NCBI GenBank assembly: GCA_964527735.1
Contig: CAZGPG010000012.1
Span: 45,866-109,865, forward strand
Direction: 5' to 3'
Length of the DNA stretch: 64,000 nt
From: JBEBVQ01 sp964527735
GTDB lineage: Bacteria > Bacteroidota > Bacteroidia > Chitinophagales > Chitinophagaceae
Positions 1 through 7,981 of the stretch are shown here, one piece after another. How positions within the stretch are numbered: the first letter of the stretch is position 1; each line of letters starts with the position of its first letter. The position numbers were made by a program, and so were the translations under genes. A model generated the notes under the pieces. That model was not told where the DNA came from and did no database searches. It saw only the letters and a program-made list of their open reading frames with translations.

Positions 1-1311
1 ATGGTATTTCTCGTCATTAGCGACTACATCCCAGAAACCGGCAATATCCCATGTCTGGAACTCAACCTCGGTGATCCGGTTATGTTGATTATAATTCAGG
101 TTAACCCGGTTCTTATTTTCCCAGGAATTGGAACCTCCGTCCCACTCCTGTCTTGAGACAGACGTAACAGATCCGCCACCGGAAGTTGTGTAATTATAGG
201 CATACCTTTCATCCGGTTCCCAGGTAGTCCCATTCCATAGATGTATAGTAATGGTCGAAAGATCACCGTTCGCATCATAGGCATAAGTCAATCTTTCGTC
301 ATTACCCCAGGCGGTAGTAAGCGTATTCCATACCTGTATCAACTGCTGCGTCAGGTTCCCATCCTGGTCGTATGTGTAAGTGTTCTTATCGGTGGCATCC
401 CAGACAGTAGTCAGGGTATTCCAATCCTGAAAAGTAGATGAAACCCATTGCCCGTTATCGTATCCCAGATTATGACGGGTTCTGTTTTTCCAGGCACTGC
501 CAATTGTTTCCCAGTCCAGGGAAGTGGTCCTGGTCAGGTCGCTACCGGTGTATTCGTAAGTAGTCCGGGTATCGCCTTCCCAGACAGATCCGCCCAGATC
601 CCATTCTTCGGCAGTCAGGTCCGTTATCTGCTTAGCGGCATTATAGTTCAGCACGCTACGGTAGTCGGGTTCCCAAACTGTGCCATCCCAATCGTCCGTG
701 TGCAACTGGGTTAAGTTATTATCACTGTTCCATGTCAGCACATTCCGGCCGTCGTTCTCCCAGACACCGCCACTAAGTGTCACCTGCGTAAGAGTGTTCA
801 GCAGACCGGAACTGGTAAGCGTAGTGGACGACCTTCCCCGGGGCTCCGAAAACGACATGGTACCGGCATCCCAACGATATGTATTCAGCGAATCAAAAGT
901 CATACCTCTATACAGCGGCAAGACAAATTCAAGCTCATCTTTAAGAGGAGTCGTCACCGGCAGATAATTATAGATCATGAACTTTGCATAATCAAAATCG
1001 CCTCCACGGGTACCGCTCCAGTAAAACCGGGAAGAATCAGATACACCCTTATATTGCGTACCATCAAATTCCGTTTGGTACATAGCAACAATACGGGAAT
1101 TCATCACTGTAGGCTTTTGCGCCGCAGAACGGGAAATCGGGATTGGCGCCAGTTGTCCGTTCTTCGTCGTAAAACGTTCCCGGAAAGATTGTTCAATCCG
1201 GGTGTTCATCCCACTGATATCGTGCATCCTATGCTGTGCCGACACAGTCATGCCGAAGGAAATAACGATCGCAACCGGGAAGATGCGGTTGAGTAATTTT
1301 GTGTTGATCAT
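1..1311 (-). CDS. Secreted repeat protein, 5' part (runs off window)
   Basis: The reading frame stays open from an ATG at 1311 to base 1, giving 437 codons, so the C-terminus lies outside the window. Residues 1-25 look like a Sec signal peptide ending in VSAQ. From about residue 170 to the edge there are nine units of ~29-31 residues. Each has a W(D/N) pair, a second Trp roughly nine residues later, an Arg, and a Y-x-Y followed by Asn/Asp/Gly, for example YAYDANGD and YTYDQDGN. The pattern resembles YD/RHS-type beta repeats but is not canonical. Such proteins in Bacteroidota usually end in a T9SS sorting domain, which cannot be checked here. It is divergent from the FAD/Rieske gene across 214 bases. 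The reading frame is certain; the function is unknown. Confidence 0.8.
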   Translation of the reverse strand, partial: MINTKLLNRIFPVAIVISFGMTVSAQHRMHDISGMNTRIEQSFRERFTTKNGQLAPIPISRSAAQKPTVMNSRIVAMYQTEFDGTQYKGVSDSSRFYWSGTRGGDFDYAKFMIYNYLPVTTPLKDELEFVLPLYRGMTFDSLNTYRWDAGTMSFSEPRGRSSTTLTSSGLLNTLTQVTLSGGVWENDGRNVLTWNSDNNLTQLHTDDWDGTVWEPDYRSVLNYNAAKQITDLTAEEWDLGGSVWEGDTRTTYEYTGSDLTRTTSLDWETIGSAWKNRTRHNLGYDNGQWVSSTFQDWNTLTTVWDATDKNTYTYDQDGNLTQQLIQVWNTLTTAWGNDERLTYAYDANGDLSTITIHLWNGTTWEPDERYAYNYTTSGGGSVTSVSRQEWDGGSNSWENKNRVNLNYNQHNRITEVEFQTWDIAGFWDVVANDEKYH

Positions 1312-1525
1312 AGTGATTGATTTTATTAATGAATTCTTATTAAAAAATCATGCCAGAAGACGTGTTGAAAAGAAGGAAACCTGATAGTCACAGGCGTAAT
1401 ACATTTTTGGATGCCGTTTATATAGTAAAAACAGTCGGAAGGCATAGTTTTTTCTTGTTGTAATAATCAATCATTGTGCACTAAGCAGAGCCAAACCGGC
1501 TATTTCATCCAGTAAAACAGCAATT

Positions 1526-3040
1526 ATGAACAGAGACGGCGCGCAGGTAAGCATCTGGCAGAACATGGCTCCTGCTTATCACACAACGAACAGCCTGCAG
1601 CAGGGCATGGCTTATGACGTTGTAATAGCGGGCGGGGGCATAACCGGTCTGACAACGGCTTTGCTGCTACAGTCACAAGGAAAAAAGTGTGTGCTTGCAG
1701 AAGCACATTCACTCGGATTTGGCACCACCGGCGGCACTACGGCACACCTTAATACAATGCTCGATGCCACCTACCCTGAGATCGAGCGGGATTTTGGAGC
1801 AGAGGCAGCAAAAGAAGTTGCCCGCGCAACGAGCGAAGCCATATCCCTGATAAGTACATTATCCGACTCCTGTCATCTCCCTTCTGAATTTTCATATCAA
1901 ACAGGATATCTGTATGCACAGGATGAAAAGCAGGAAGACCAGCTCCAAAAGATCATGGAGTCAAGCCGGAATGCAGGCATCGATATTGAATTTGCAGATC
2001 GTATCCCGGTGCCGGTACCTTTCCGGAAAGCATGCAGTTTCCAAAACCAGGCACAGTTCAACATTACCAATTACCTGACAGGACTGGCACACGCATTTGA
2101 GCAGGCGGGCGGAGTCATCCTGCAGCATTGCCTGGTGACCATGCCTGAAACGGACGGGGTTGTTCCGACTTCGATAGGAGACATCAAAGCAACGCATACG
2201 GTATTCGCAACGCATATACCACCCGGCATTAATATCCTGCATTTCCGGTGTGCACCTTACCGAAGCTACGCTGCTGCCGTTACGCTCAACGATCAGCACT
2301 ATCCCGACGGGCTGGCCTATGATATGGAAGATCCGTATCACTATTTCCGCACACAATATGCACATGGCCGGCCTTACCTGATAGCAGGCGGATTTGATCA
2401 CAAAACAGGTCATCAGGAACATACAGACGCCTCATTTCGCACACTACATGCGTATTTAAACCAGTATTACGACCTGCAATCTGTCGACTATCAATGGTCC
2501 TCTCAATATTACATCCCGGCTGACGGCCTGCCTTACATCGGCAAGCTGCCGGGCCACGACCAGGTATATACCGGTACCGGCTTCAACGGCAACGGCATGA
2601 TATTCGGTACGCTTACCGGCATGATACTGTCGGATATGATCATCGGCAAAGAAAACCGGTATGCCGGTCTGTTCAATCCCTCACGCATCAAACCTGTTGC
2701 CGGCTTTGCTGCTTTCGTAAAAGAAAATGCGGATGTGGTGAGCCAGTTTATTGGCAGGCGCTTCGATTATGAACAAATCACTACCCTGGCCGCCCTGGCA
2801 AATGGAGATGCTACCCTCGCAGTATATGAAGGAAAAAAAATAGCCTTATATAAAGACGAAAAAGGCAAGCTGCATGCGCTTGATCCGGTATGCCCGCACG
2901 CTGCGTGCATCGTATCATGGAACAGTGCGGAAAAAACATGGGATTGCCCCTGTCACGGCGGCCGGTATGCTATAGACGGCTCACTGCTTACGGGCCCTGC
3001 ACTCAAAGGTCTCACCAAACTCAGTATAAATAGTTTGTAA
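1526..3040 (+). CDS. FAD-dependent oxidoreductase with C-terminal Rieske [2Fe-2S] domain
   Basis: The 504-residue protein fuses a DAO-type FAD oxidoreductase to a Rieske ferredoxin domain. The dinucleotide motif VIAGGGITGLTTALLL begins near residue 33, and a GTGFNGNGMIFG segment near residue 350 fits the second FAD-contacting region. The C-terminal ~80 residues hold both Rieske motifs: C456-P-H458 and C474-P-C-H477, the cluster ligands. The family (Bacillus YhfW-like) is thought to pass electrons between flavin and cluster; its substrate is unknown. The start at 1526 leaves 28 residues before the FAD fold, and a Met immediately before YDVVIAGGG is an alternative. The gene appears monocistronic, 55 bases before the next gene. 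Confidence 0.88.
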   Translation: MNRDGAQVSIWQNMAPAYHTTNSLQQGMAYDVVIAGGGITGLTTALLLQSQGKKCVLAEAHSLGFGTTGGTTAHLNTMLDATYPEIERDFGAEAAKEVARATSEAISLISTLSDSCHLPSEFSYQTGYLYAQDEKQEDQLQKIMESSRNAGIDIEFADRIPVPVPFRKACSFQNQAQFNITNYLTGLAHAFEQAGGVILQHCLVTMPETDGVVPTSIGDIKATHTVFATHIPPGINILHFRCAPYRSYAAAVTLNDQHYPDGLAYDMEDPYHYFRTQYAHGRPYLIAGGFDHKTGHQEHTDASFRTLHAYLNQYYDLQSVDYQWSSQYYIPADGLPYIGKLPGHDQVYTGTGFNGNGMIFGTLTGMILSDMIIGKENRYAGLFNPSRIKPVAGFAAFVKENADVVSQFIGRRFDYEQITTLAALANGDATLAVYEGKKIALYKDEKGKLHALDPVCPHAACIVSWNSAEKTWDCPCHGGRYAIDGSLLTGPALKGLTKLSINSL

Positions 3041-3095
3041 GCACCGCATACATTATAGCGGGAGCATAAACTCTCTGTATCCTAAAAAACAAACT

Positions 3096-3839
3096 ATGGT
3101 CAGCACAGAAGAACAAAAAGAGCAGGCACACGCATTTTATCACGAAGCATTGGGCATGCTCAACGACTCCGGCGCCGAATTTATGCTGGGCGGTGCATTT
3201 GCTACATTCCACTACACCGGTATCTACCGCGATACCAAAGACCTCGACATCTTCTGCCGCTCTTCCGATTATCCCAGGATCATGAAATACTTTGCGGCGC
3301 AAGGGTACCGGACGGAGCTGCACGATACACGATGGATCGCTAAGATCTTTAGCGGCGAATATTTTATTGATGTGATCTTTAACTCGGTAAATAATATCTG
3401 CCGTGTAGACGACAGCTGGTTCGAGCATGCATCAGAAGGGACTTTCGCCGGCATCCCGGTAAAGTTTATTGCTGCCGAAGAACTGATATGGTGCAAAGCT
3501 TATGTGCAAAACCGCGAACGGTACGACGGCGCAGATATCAATCACGTGATATTGAAGTATGGCGCCCGGCTCAACTGGCCCCGGCTGATGGCGCGGCTTG
3601 ATCCGCACTGGCATCTGCTGCTGACCCAACTGCTGCAATTTCAGTTTGTCTACCCGAGCGACTACCAGGACATCATTCCCCGTTGGCTTTTCGATGAATT
3701 GATCAGGCGGGCCGCTGAGCAATATGATCTGCCTCCTGCTGTGGAGCGGGTTTGCCGCGGACCTATGATCGACAATACACAGTACCGGATAGATGTGGTG
3801 GAATGGAATTATAAATCGTATACCATTAAAACGGTATGA
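3096..3839 (+). CDS. Nucleotidyltransferase-fold protein
   Basis: This 247-residue protein has a minimal nucleotidyltransferase signature in its first 60 residues: LGGAFATFHYTG followed by KDLDIF, the glycine pair and paired acidic residues that bind metal in pol-beta-like transferases. A later strand, YFIDVIFNS, could provide a third acidic residue. The rest is mainly helical with no domain I recognise. Its stop overlaps the start of the metallophosphoesterase gene (ATGA at 3836), so the two are probably translationally coupled and act together. The substrate is unknown; such folds occur in RNA-modifying enzymes, antibiotic transferases and AbiEii-type toxins. I see no partner antitoxin, and the neighbour is an enzyme, so I do not call it a toxin. 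Confidence 0.72.
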   Translation: MVSTEEQKEQAHAFYHEALGMLNDSGAEFMLGGAFATFHYTGIYRDTKDLDIFCRSSDYPRIMKYFAAQGYRTELHDTRWIAKIFSGEYFIDVIFNSVNNICRVDDSWFEHASEGTFAGIPVKFIAAEELIWCKAYVQNRERYDGADINHVILKYGARLNWPRLMARLDPHWHLLLTQLLQFQFVYPSDYQDIIPRWLFDELIRRAAEQYDLPPAVERVCRGPMIDNTQYRIDVVEWNYKSYTIKTV

Positions 3840-4582
3840 CCATGGGTGAAAATGGCAAACTACGCATAGCTGCAATGGGCGACCTGCATATACGGGAGTC
3901 AGATGCCGGTAAATGGACTGTGCTATTCCGGGAAATATCGACACGCGCAGATGTGCTGGTGATCTGCGGCGACCTGACTGATACCGGAGACGAAGCGGAA
4001 GCCCGCGTTCTGGCCAATGAGCTGCAGGCGTGCGCGATACCTGTAGTTGCAGTCCTGGGCAACCACGATTATGAAAAAGGCCGGCAAAAGATCATCCGGG
4101 AAATCATCCAGACCAACAATGTGCATATACTCGACGGCGAATCGGTAATGATCGGAGGCGTAGGTTTTGCAGGTGTAAAGGGTTTCGGCGGCGGGTTCGA
4201 TAACCATATGCTCTCGATGTTCGGAGAGCAGGCTATGAAATCTTTTGTACAGGAAGCGGTAGATGAAACACTACACCTGGAGCGTGCGCTGGCGCGGCTC
4301 GATCAGGAATACGGGCCGATAAAAAAAGTAGCGGTCCTCCATTATGCGCCATTCCAGGCCACAGTCGCCGGCGAACCGGAGGCCGTCTACCCCTTTCTCG
4401 GATGCTCCAGACTGGCCGAGCCGATCATGATGCGGTCCGTACAAGCCGTCTTTCACGGGCATGCACATGCAGGTGTGCCCGAAGCGACAATATCGGAAAA
4501 TTTAACGGTATTCAATGTAGCGATACCAGTGCTGCTGAAGGCCGGGTTTACGGATCCGTTTATGCTGTACGAATTACTATGA
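3836..4582 (+). CDS. Calcineurin-like metallophosphoesterase
   Basis: The 248-residue protein carries all motifs of the binuclear metallophosphoesterase fold in order: GDLHIRES (D-x-H) near residue 15, GDLTDTGDEAEA, GNHDYE, a His in LHYAPF and the C-terminal GHAHAG. These supply the two-metal site that hydrolyses phosphomono- or diesters. There is no signal peptide, so it is cytoplasmic. The start at 3836 overlaps the stop of the nucleotidyltransferase gene; a second ATG lies two codons later. The pairing suggests that one enzyme adds and the other removes or trims a nucleotidyl or phosphate group, but that is inference. The natural substrate cannot be read from the sequence. Confidence 0.88.
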   Translation: MTMGENGKLRIAAMGDLHIRESDAGKWTVLFREISTRADVLVICGDLTDTGDEAEARVLANELQACAIPVVAVLGNHDYEKGRQKIIREIIQTNNVHILDGESVMIGGVGFAGVKGFGGGFDNHMLSMFGEQAMKSFVQEAVDETLHLERALARLDQEYGPIKKVAVLHYAPFQATVAGEPEAVYPFLGCSRLAEPIMMRSVQAVFHGHAHAGVPEATISENLTVFNVAIPVLLKAGFTDPFMLYELL

Positions 4583-4688
4583 TCTGCCCTGTAAAGGTCG
4601 CGCTGTCACAACATAAAGTTCCGATCTGCATTTAGCGCAAGGCTAGCCCAAGACAAACATTTATGATAAGGAACGCACCAGAGTTGCC

Positions 4689-4696
4689 TACATTTG
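4689..4696 (+). promoter_or_regulatory. Candidate -7 promoter element for map
   Basis: TACATTTG followed by C matches the Bacteroidota -7 consensus TAnnTTTG and lies 43 bases before the map ATG. I see no good -33 TTG at the usual distance, so the call is moderate. Confidence 0.45.
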
Positions 4697-4739
4697 CATA
4701 TAGCAGGTAGCCCTATAGTAATCAAAGAAAAAAACGAAC

Positions 4740-5504
4740 ATGTCCATAACAAGAGAAGCGGAACTCATCGGGATGCAAAAAGCAAGTGAAGCAGTTGCGT
4801 ACACTTTAAAGGCAATGCGGAATTATACACAGCCCGGCATGTCCACAAAACAACTGGACGACTACGGCGCCAAAATATTATCGGATTATGGAGCCCGGTC
4901 TGCACCTTGCTTAACCTATCGCTTTCCGGGCTACACCTGCATCAGTGTGAACAATGAGTTTTGCCACGGCATTCCGTCTCACAACAGGATACTGAAAGAA
5001 GGCGACCTGGTGAATATTGATGTTTCGGCCGAGCTTAATGGTTTTTGGTCAGACAATGGAGGCTCCTTTGTACTTGGCGAAGATGTCAACGGACACCAAA
5101 AACTTGTAGACACTTCGAAGGAGATTTTACACAAAGCCATATACAATATCAAGGGTGGAGTTCGCATCTCGGATATCGGGCATCTGATAGAAACAGAAGC
5201 CAAAAAACGCGGCTACAAAGTTATCAAAAACCTTACAGGGCACGGAGTGGGAAAAAGTCTGCACGAAGAACCCGGCGATATAGCAAATTACAGAGACCGT
5301 TTCAACCATACAAGATTTAAGAAAAATGCGGTCGTAGCTATTGAAACGTTTATATCAACAACCTCCACATACGCCGAAACCCTCAACGACGGCTGGACAA
5401 TGGTTGGCAATAAAGGAGGCTTTATGGCACAACACGAACATACCATTGTTGTTACAGACGGGAAGCCGCTCGTACTGACAGAGATGAACGAAATCTGGAA
5501 TTAA
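4740..5504 (+). CDS. map: Type I methionine aminopeptidase
   Basis: The 254-residue protein has the full pita-bread metalloprotease ligand set of MetAP: H76 in CHGIPSH, D94 in NIDVS, D105 in SDNGGSF, H168 in TGHGVGKSLHEEP, E202 in AIETF and E233 in QHEHT. It would remove the initiator Met from nascent proteins in the cytoplasm. Length fits a type Ia enzyme without N-terminal extension. In Bacteroidota the main map gene usually sits in the ribosomal-protein operon; this stand-alone copy with its own promoter may be an accessory paralogue, which this window cannot decide. It is convergent with the methyltransferase gene, with a strong palindrome between them. Confidence 0.93.
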   Translation: MSITREAELIGMQKASEAVAYTLKAMRNYTQPGMSTKQLDDYGAKILSDYGARSAPCLTYRFPGYTCISVNNEFCHGIPSHNRILKEGDLVNIDVSAELNGFWSDNGGSFVLGEDVNGHQKLVDTSKEILHKAIYNIKGGVRISDIGHLIETEAKKRGYKVIKNLTGHGVGKSLHEEPGDIANYRDRFNHTRFKKNAVVAIETFISTTSTYAETLNDGWTMVGNKGGFMAQHEHTIVVTDGKPLVLTEMNEIWN

Positions 5505-5514
5505 TATTGTAACC

Positions 5515-5573
5515 TGGCTTCGACAAGGTCAGCCACCGTTGTTTAATGCCGGTGGCTGACCTTGTCGAAGCCA
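5515..5573. repeat. 24-bp perfect inverted repeat between convergent genes
   Basis: Arms 5515-5538 and 5550-5573 are perfectly complementary (24 bp, 11-base loop). The arm contains CTTCGACAAGGTCAGCCACC, which I recognise as a variant of the dispersed CTTCGACAAGCTCAG-type palindromes found in many genomes. It sits between the 3' ends of map and the methyltransferase gene, where it can fold in both transcripts and act as a bidirectional terminator or mRNA-end stabiliser. No U-tract follows on the + strand, so terminator activity is inferred. Confidence 0.8.
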
Positions 5574-5596
5574 TAGGCAGATTTGTGCGATACACC

Positions 5597-6259
5597 CTAC
5601 TTCTCAAGTGTCGCTGTAGAAAACTCTCGCTCTACCGCCTCCCCTGCCTTGTTCCTTACCGTTTCGGTCTGCGTATCAATGCCAGAAAGCTTGAAGGGCG
5701 TTTGCTCAACAAGCTGCTCTATACGCCGGTTGTCATAAAGCGTGAATCCGTACTGCGTAAAAGGCAGCCGCTCCATAAATTCCCGCTGCCCGAAGGTGAT
5801 GCTGAGCCTGCCTCCTGGTCGTAAAACACGGAACAACTCCAAAAGCAGATTCACCGGATCATCCCAAAAATAAATGGTGTTGACGGTAAATATCTTGTCG
5901 AAATAATGATCTGCAAAAGGTATCTGCCGGCCGTCGTAAAGATAAAACCGGGCCTGCTGACTATCCACCAGCGGCTGATTGACGCGCACGGCCTCATCAT
6001 GCATCAACACAGAAATGTCTAACCCATGATATGTAACCTGGTGCTGACCCCGGAGAAGTTCGGCAATATGCCCACCGTTACCGTGCCCCAATTCCAGGAC
6101 GGTATCTCCCGGCACAAGTTCCAGGCATGCTATTGAATGACGCGTCATCCCGATGTTGGAATCATGCATCATATCCCCCACTTCCCGGCCATGCTCACCC
6201 TGCGGGTACCTGAGCTGTGATGCCAGTGCTTTCATGGAGTCCTCACTCATAGTTGTCAT
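5597..6259 (-). CDS. Class I SAM-dependent methyltransferase
   Basis: The 220-residue protein has the Rossmann methyltransferase motif I VLELGHGNGGH (around residue 55), an acidic residue ending strand 2 in YHGLDIS, motif II/III with FDKIFTVNTIYFW, and post-motif LRPGGRLSITFGQ. This is the Methyltransf_11/UbiE-like pattern, so it transfers a methyl group from S-adenosylmethionine to an unidentified small molecule. It is soluble, with no signal or membrane segment. The ATG at 6259 is used; an ATG three codons downstream is an alternative. Upstream lies a hairpin repeat (6338-6383) that separates it from the co-oriented HugZ-like gene. Confidence 0.85.
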   Translation of the reverse strand: MTTMSEDSMKALASQLRYPQGEHGREVGDMMHDSNIGMTRHSIACLELVPGDTVLELGHGNGGHIAELLRGQHQVTYHGLDISVLMHDEAVRVNQPLVDSQQARFYLYDGRQIPFADHYFDKIFTVNTIYFWDDPVNLLLELFRVLRPGGRLSITFGQREFMERLPFTQYGFTLYDNRRIEQLVEQTPFKLSGIDTQTETVRNKAGEAVEREFSTATLEK

Positions 6260-6337
6260 TTTGTAAGCGGGTTAAATAAGGGCTAAAAAGTAAATGTTGA
6301 TGATCAAATTACAAAACCATATGTCATTGCACAAAAG

Positions 6338-6383
6338 AAGGATCTCGCAAAATGTGGGATTTCCAGCACTTCGTGAGATCCTT
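6338..6383. repeat. Hairpin repeat between hugZ-like and methyltransferase genes
   Basis: AAGGATCTC (6338-6346) and GAGATCCTT (6375-6383) form a 9-bp stem with a 28-base interior that can extend weakly. The text CACTTCGTGAGATCCTTAC resembles a dispersed GAGATCCTTC...GGATGAC-type repeat common in bacterial intergenic DNA. It lies 33 bases past the stop of the HugZ-like gene, so it probably ends or protects that transcript. Confidence 0.55.
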
Positions 6384-6415
6384 ACTTCGTTATGATGGCA
6401 AAGCAGCGCAACGCA

Positions 6416-6958
6416 CTACTTTTTCTCCCTGACGGTATGCGCTATATCATTCCGGTGCTCAATAACATCCAGGTTTTCATCCACGAAATATGCGCTTCCA
6501 AACCCATTGACATAAGAACCTTTCAGCGGAGCCAGCTCTATCATGATAAAATCATCCATGCCGGTCAGCAAATCCAGCACCTTGCCATGTGTCTCTTTCA
6601 GCTTTCCTACAGCAAGGTTCCATTCCTGCGTATCCCGTTCAATTTGTAATGTGGTCACATCAAAAGTAAGCCGGTCGCGGGCGTAGATCTGTTTTGTCAC
6701 AGATTCATCTTCGATAAACATCACAGATGCTTTCTTCTGGTCTCTGAGGTTCTTTGTATGGCGGGCCATGAAAGAAACCAGTATGTAAAATTTATTGCCG
6801 ATCCGCACAAACGGAGCATAGCTTGCAAGAGGATTGCCATCCGCATCCACTGTGCCGAGGATCACAGATTTGCTGTTTGCGACCAACTCCTGCACCGCAG
6901 GGGCAATGGGCTTCACTTTTTTCTGCACATCCTGTACAGATGATGAACTATCAGCCAT
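6416..6958 (-). CDS. HugZ-like pyridoxamine 5'-phosphate oxidase-fold protein
   Basis: The 180-residue protein is a split-barrel flavin-binding type. The N-terminal half contains SVILGTVDADGNPLASYAPF, the typical first strands of the PNPOx fold, then FYILVSFMARHTKNL, where flavin-phosphate contacts are expected. The C-terminal half has the HugZ/HutZ-type FGSAYFVDENLDV segment. HugZ proteins bind heme and take part in its oxidative breakdown or in iron acquisition; whether this one degrades heme is not shown. No heme-uptake genes are nearby. The ATG at 6958 follows a TAATTTTG element at 7002-7009. A frameshifted outer-membrane gene lies upstream on the same strand. Confidence 0.78.
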   Translation of the reverse strand: MADSSSSVQDVQKKVKPIAPAVQELVANSKSVILGTVDADGNPLASYAPFVRIGNKFYILVSFMARHTKNLRDQKKASVMFIEDESVTKQIYARDRLTFDVTTLQIERDTQEWNLAVGKLKETHGKVLDLLTGMDDFIMIELAPLKGSYVNGFGSAYFVDENLDVIEHRNDIAHTVREKK

Positions 6959-7001
6959 ATTTTTTTAAGATTGAAGGTTTGAGATTTGATGAAATAATCT
7001 T

Positions 7002-7009
7002 CAAAATTA
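7002..7009 (-). promoter_or_regulatory. Candidate -7 element for hugZ-like gene
   Basis: On the minus strand the bases read TAATTTTG, matching TAnnTTTG, about 43 bases upstream of the ATG at 6958. No clear -33 element was found. Confidence 0.4.
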
Positions 7010-7197
7010 TTGAAAATTCTGATACCAGATCGAAACAAGAGCATGAGCAAATGGAGCGGTTATCCATATGGATGGATAAGAGGCCCGCACCGAGCGGGAA
7101 TACAGTCATATTCACAATAAATCAGGATTGTGTTTTTAACGTTATGATGGAAAGGCCAGCCCTATTGCAGAAACACAGTAAAACTAAAGGCGGTTAT

Positions 7198-7948
7198 CTA
7201 AAAGAACCGCTCAGCAACAAGCCCATATACGATCAGCGTATTTTCCCTGCCGGTACGGCTGATATTATTGTATGTCACCGATGCGGAAAAACTCAGCCAT
7301 TTCCATACCTTAATGTCTACACCTGCGTTTGCATATAATGATATAATCGCTCAGCCCTTTAAATGAAGGCTGGTAAAAACCCGTGCTACGGAATGCAATA
7401 AGCTCGCGGTAGCTGAACCGGTACTGGAGGCGGAGTGAATTTCGGAAAGTCCGGTATATATAGCTGTTGTCCTCTTCCAACACAATATTGCTGTATTCAT
7501 ACAGCACGCCGTTGCTGATGCTGAACATCATGTTCTCCCTGTCGATCAGGCGGTAAGCCGCCCCCAATCCGGCCTGCGCCTGTTCGTGGACATTGAGTGA
7601 AAAGCTTGTGGTAAAACCGGCCAGTCCCCAGTAATAAAAATGCGGGAGGGTTTTATAGAGATTAAAATCGAGCGTGGAATTAAAATCATTATTGGTCATC
7701 TTTTGCGGCGTGACGCCGTATATCCATTTATTATTGAAGTTCAACACGGCCGCTTTCCGGTTCAGACTGTAGCGGAAGCTGTTGTTGAAAAGGTATGTCA
7801 TACCGTCGTTCGTACGGTTGAAGTTTCCGGAAGATGAGATATTGATCATGTTATGTACAGAATCGCTGAATTGAGCTGCCGCTGGCCGCGACAGCAAGAT
7901 GACCGTGACTACGCATACAAAAGCAATATGTACCAGGGCTAATTTCAT
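7198..7948 (-). pseudogene. DUF481-like outer-membrane beta-barrel protein, frameshifted near the 3' end
   Basis: From ATG 7948 a signal peptide (MKLALVHIAFVC... to AAAQF) leads into amphipathic strands typical of DUF481/DUF3078-like barrels. The frame stops at 7310 with an out-of-character tail, CKRRCRH. If one base is removed around 7334-7340, the reading continues for 45 residues (YANAGVDIKVWKWLSFSASV and on) and ends at TAG 7198-7200 with ...VAERFF. A terminal Phe is the normal barrel-assembly signal of outer-membrane proteins, so the extension looks real. The intact product would be ~249 residues. The gene may be a recent pseudogene or the base may be a sequence error. An upstream non-ATG extension to 7978 is unlikely. 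Confidence 0.75.
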
Positions 7949-7981
7949 GGACAGGCATTCAAACCATCTGCAATACAAAGT

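Noticed and set aside
3096..4582. Toxin-antitoxin interpretation of the nucleotidyltransferase and its neighbour
   Set aside because: The partner is a full-length metallophosphoesterase, not an antitoxin, and the gene order does not match AbiE systems.
6297..6307. TTGATGATCAA dyad upstream of the methyltransferase gene
   Set aside because: Its half-sites are one base apart, not four, so it does not fit the FNR-type site seen near 14322 and 16276.
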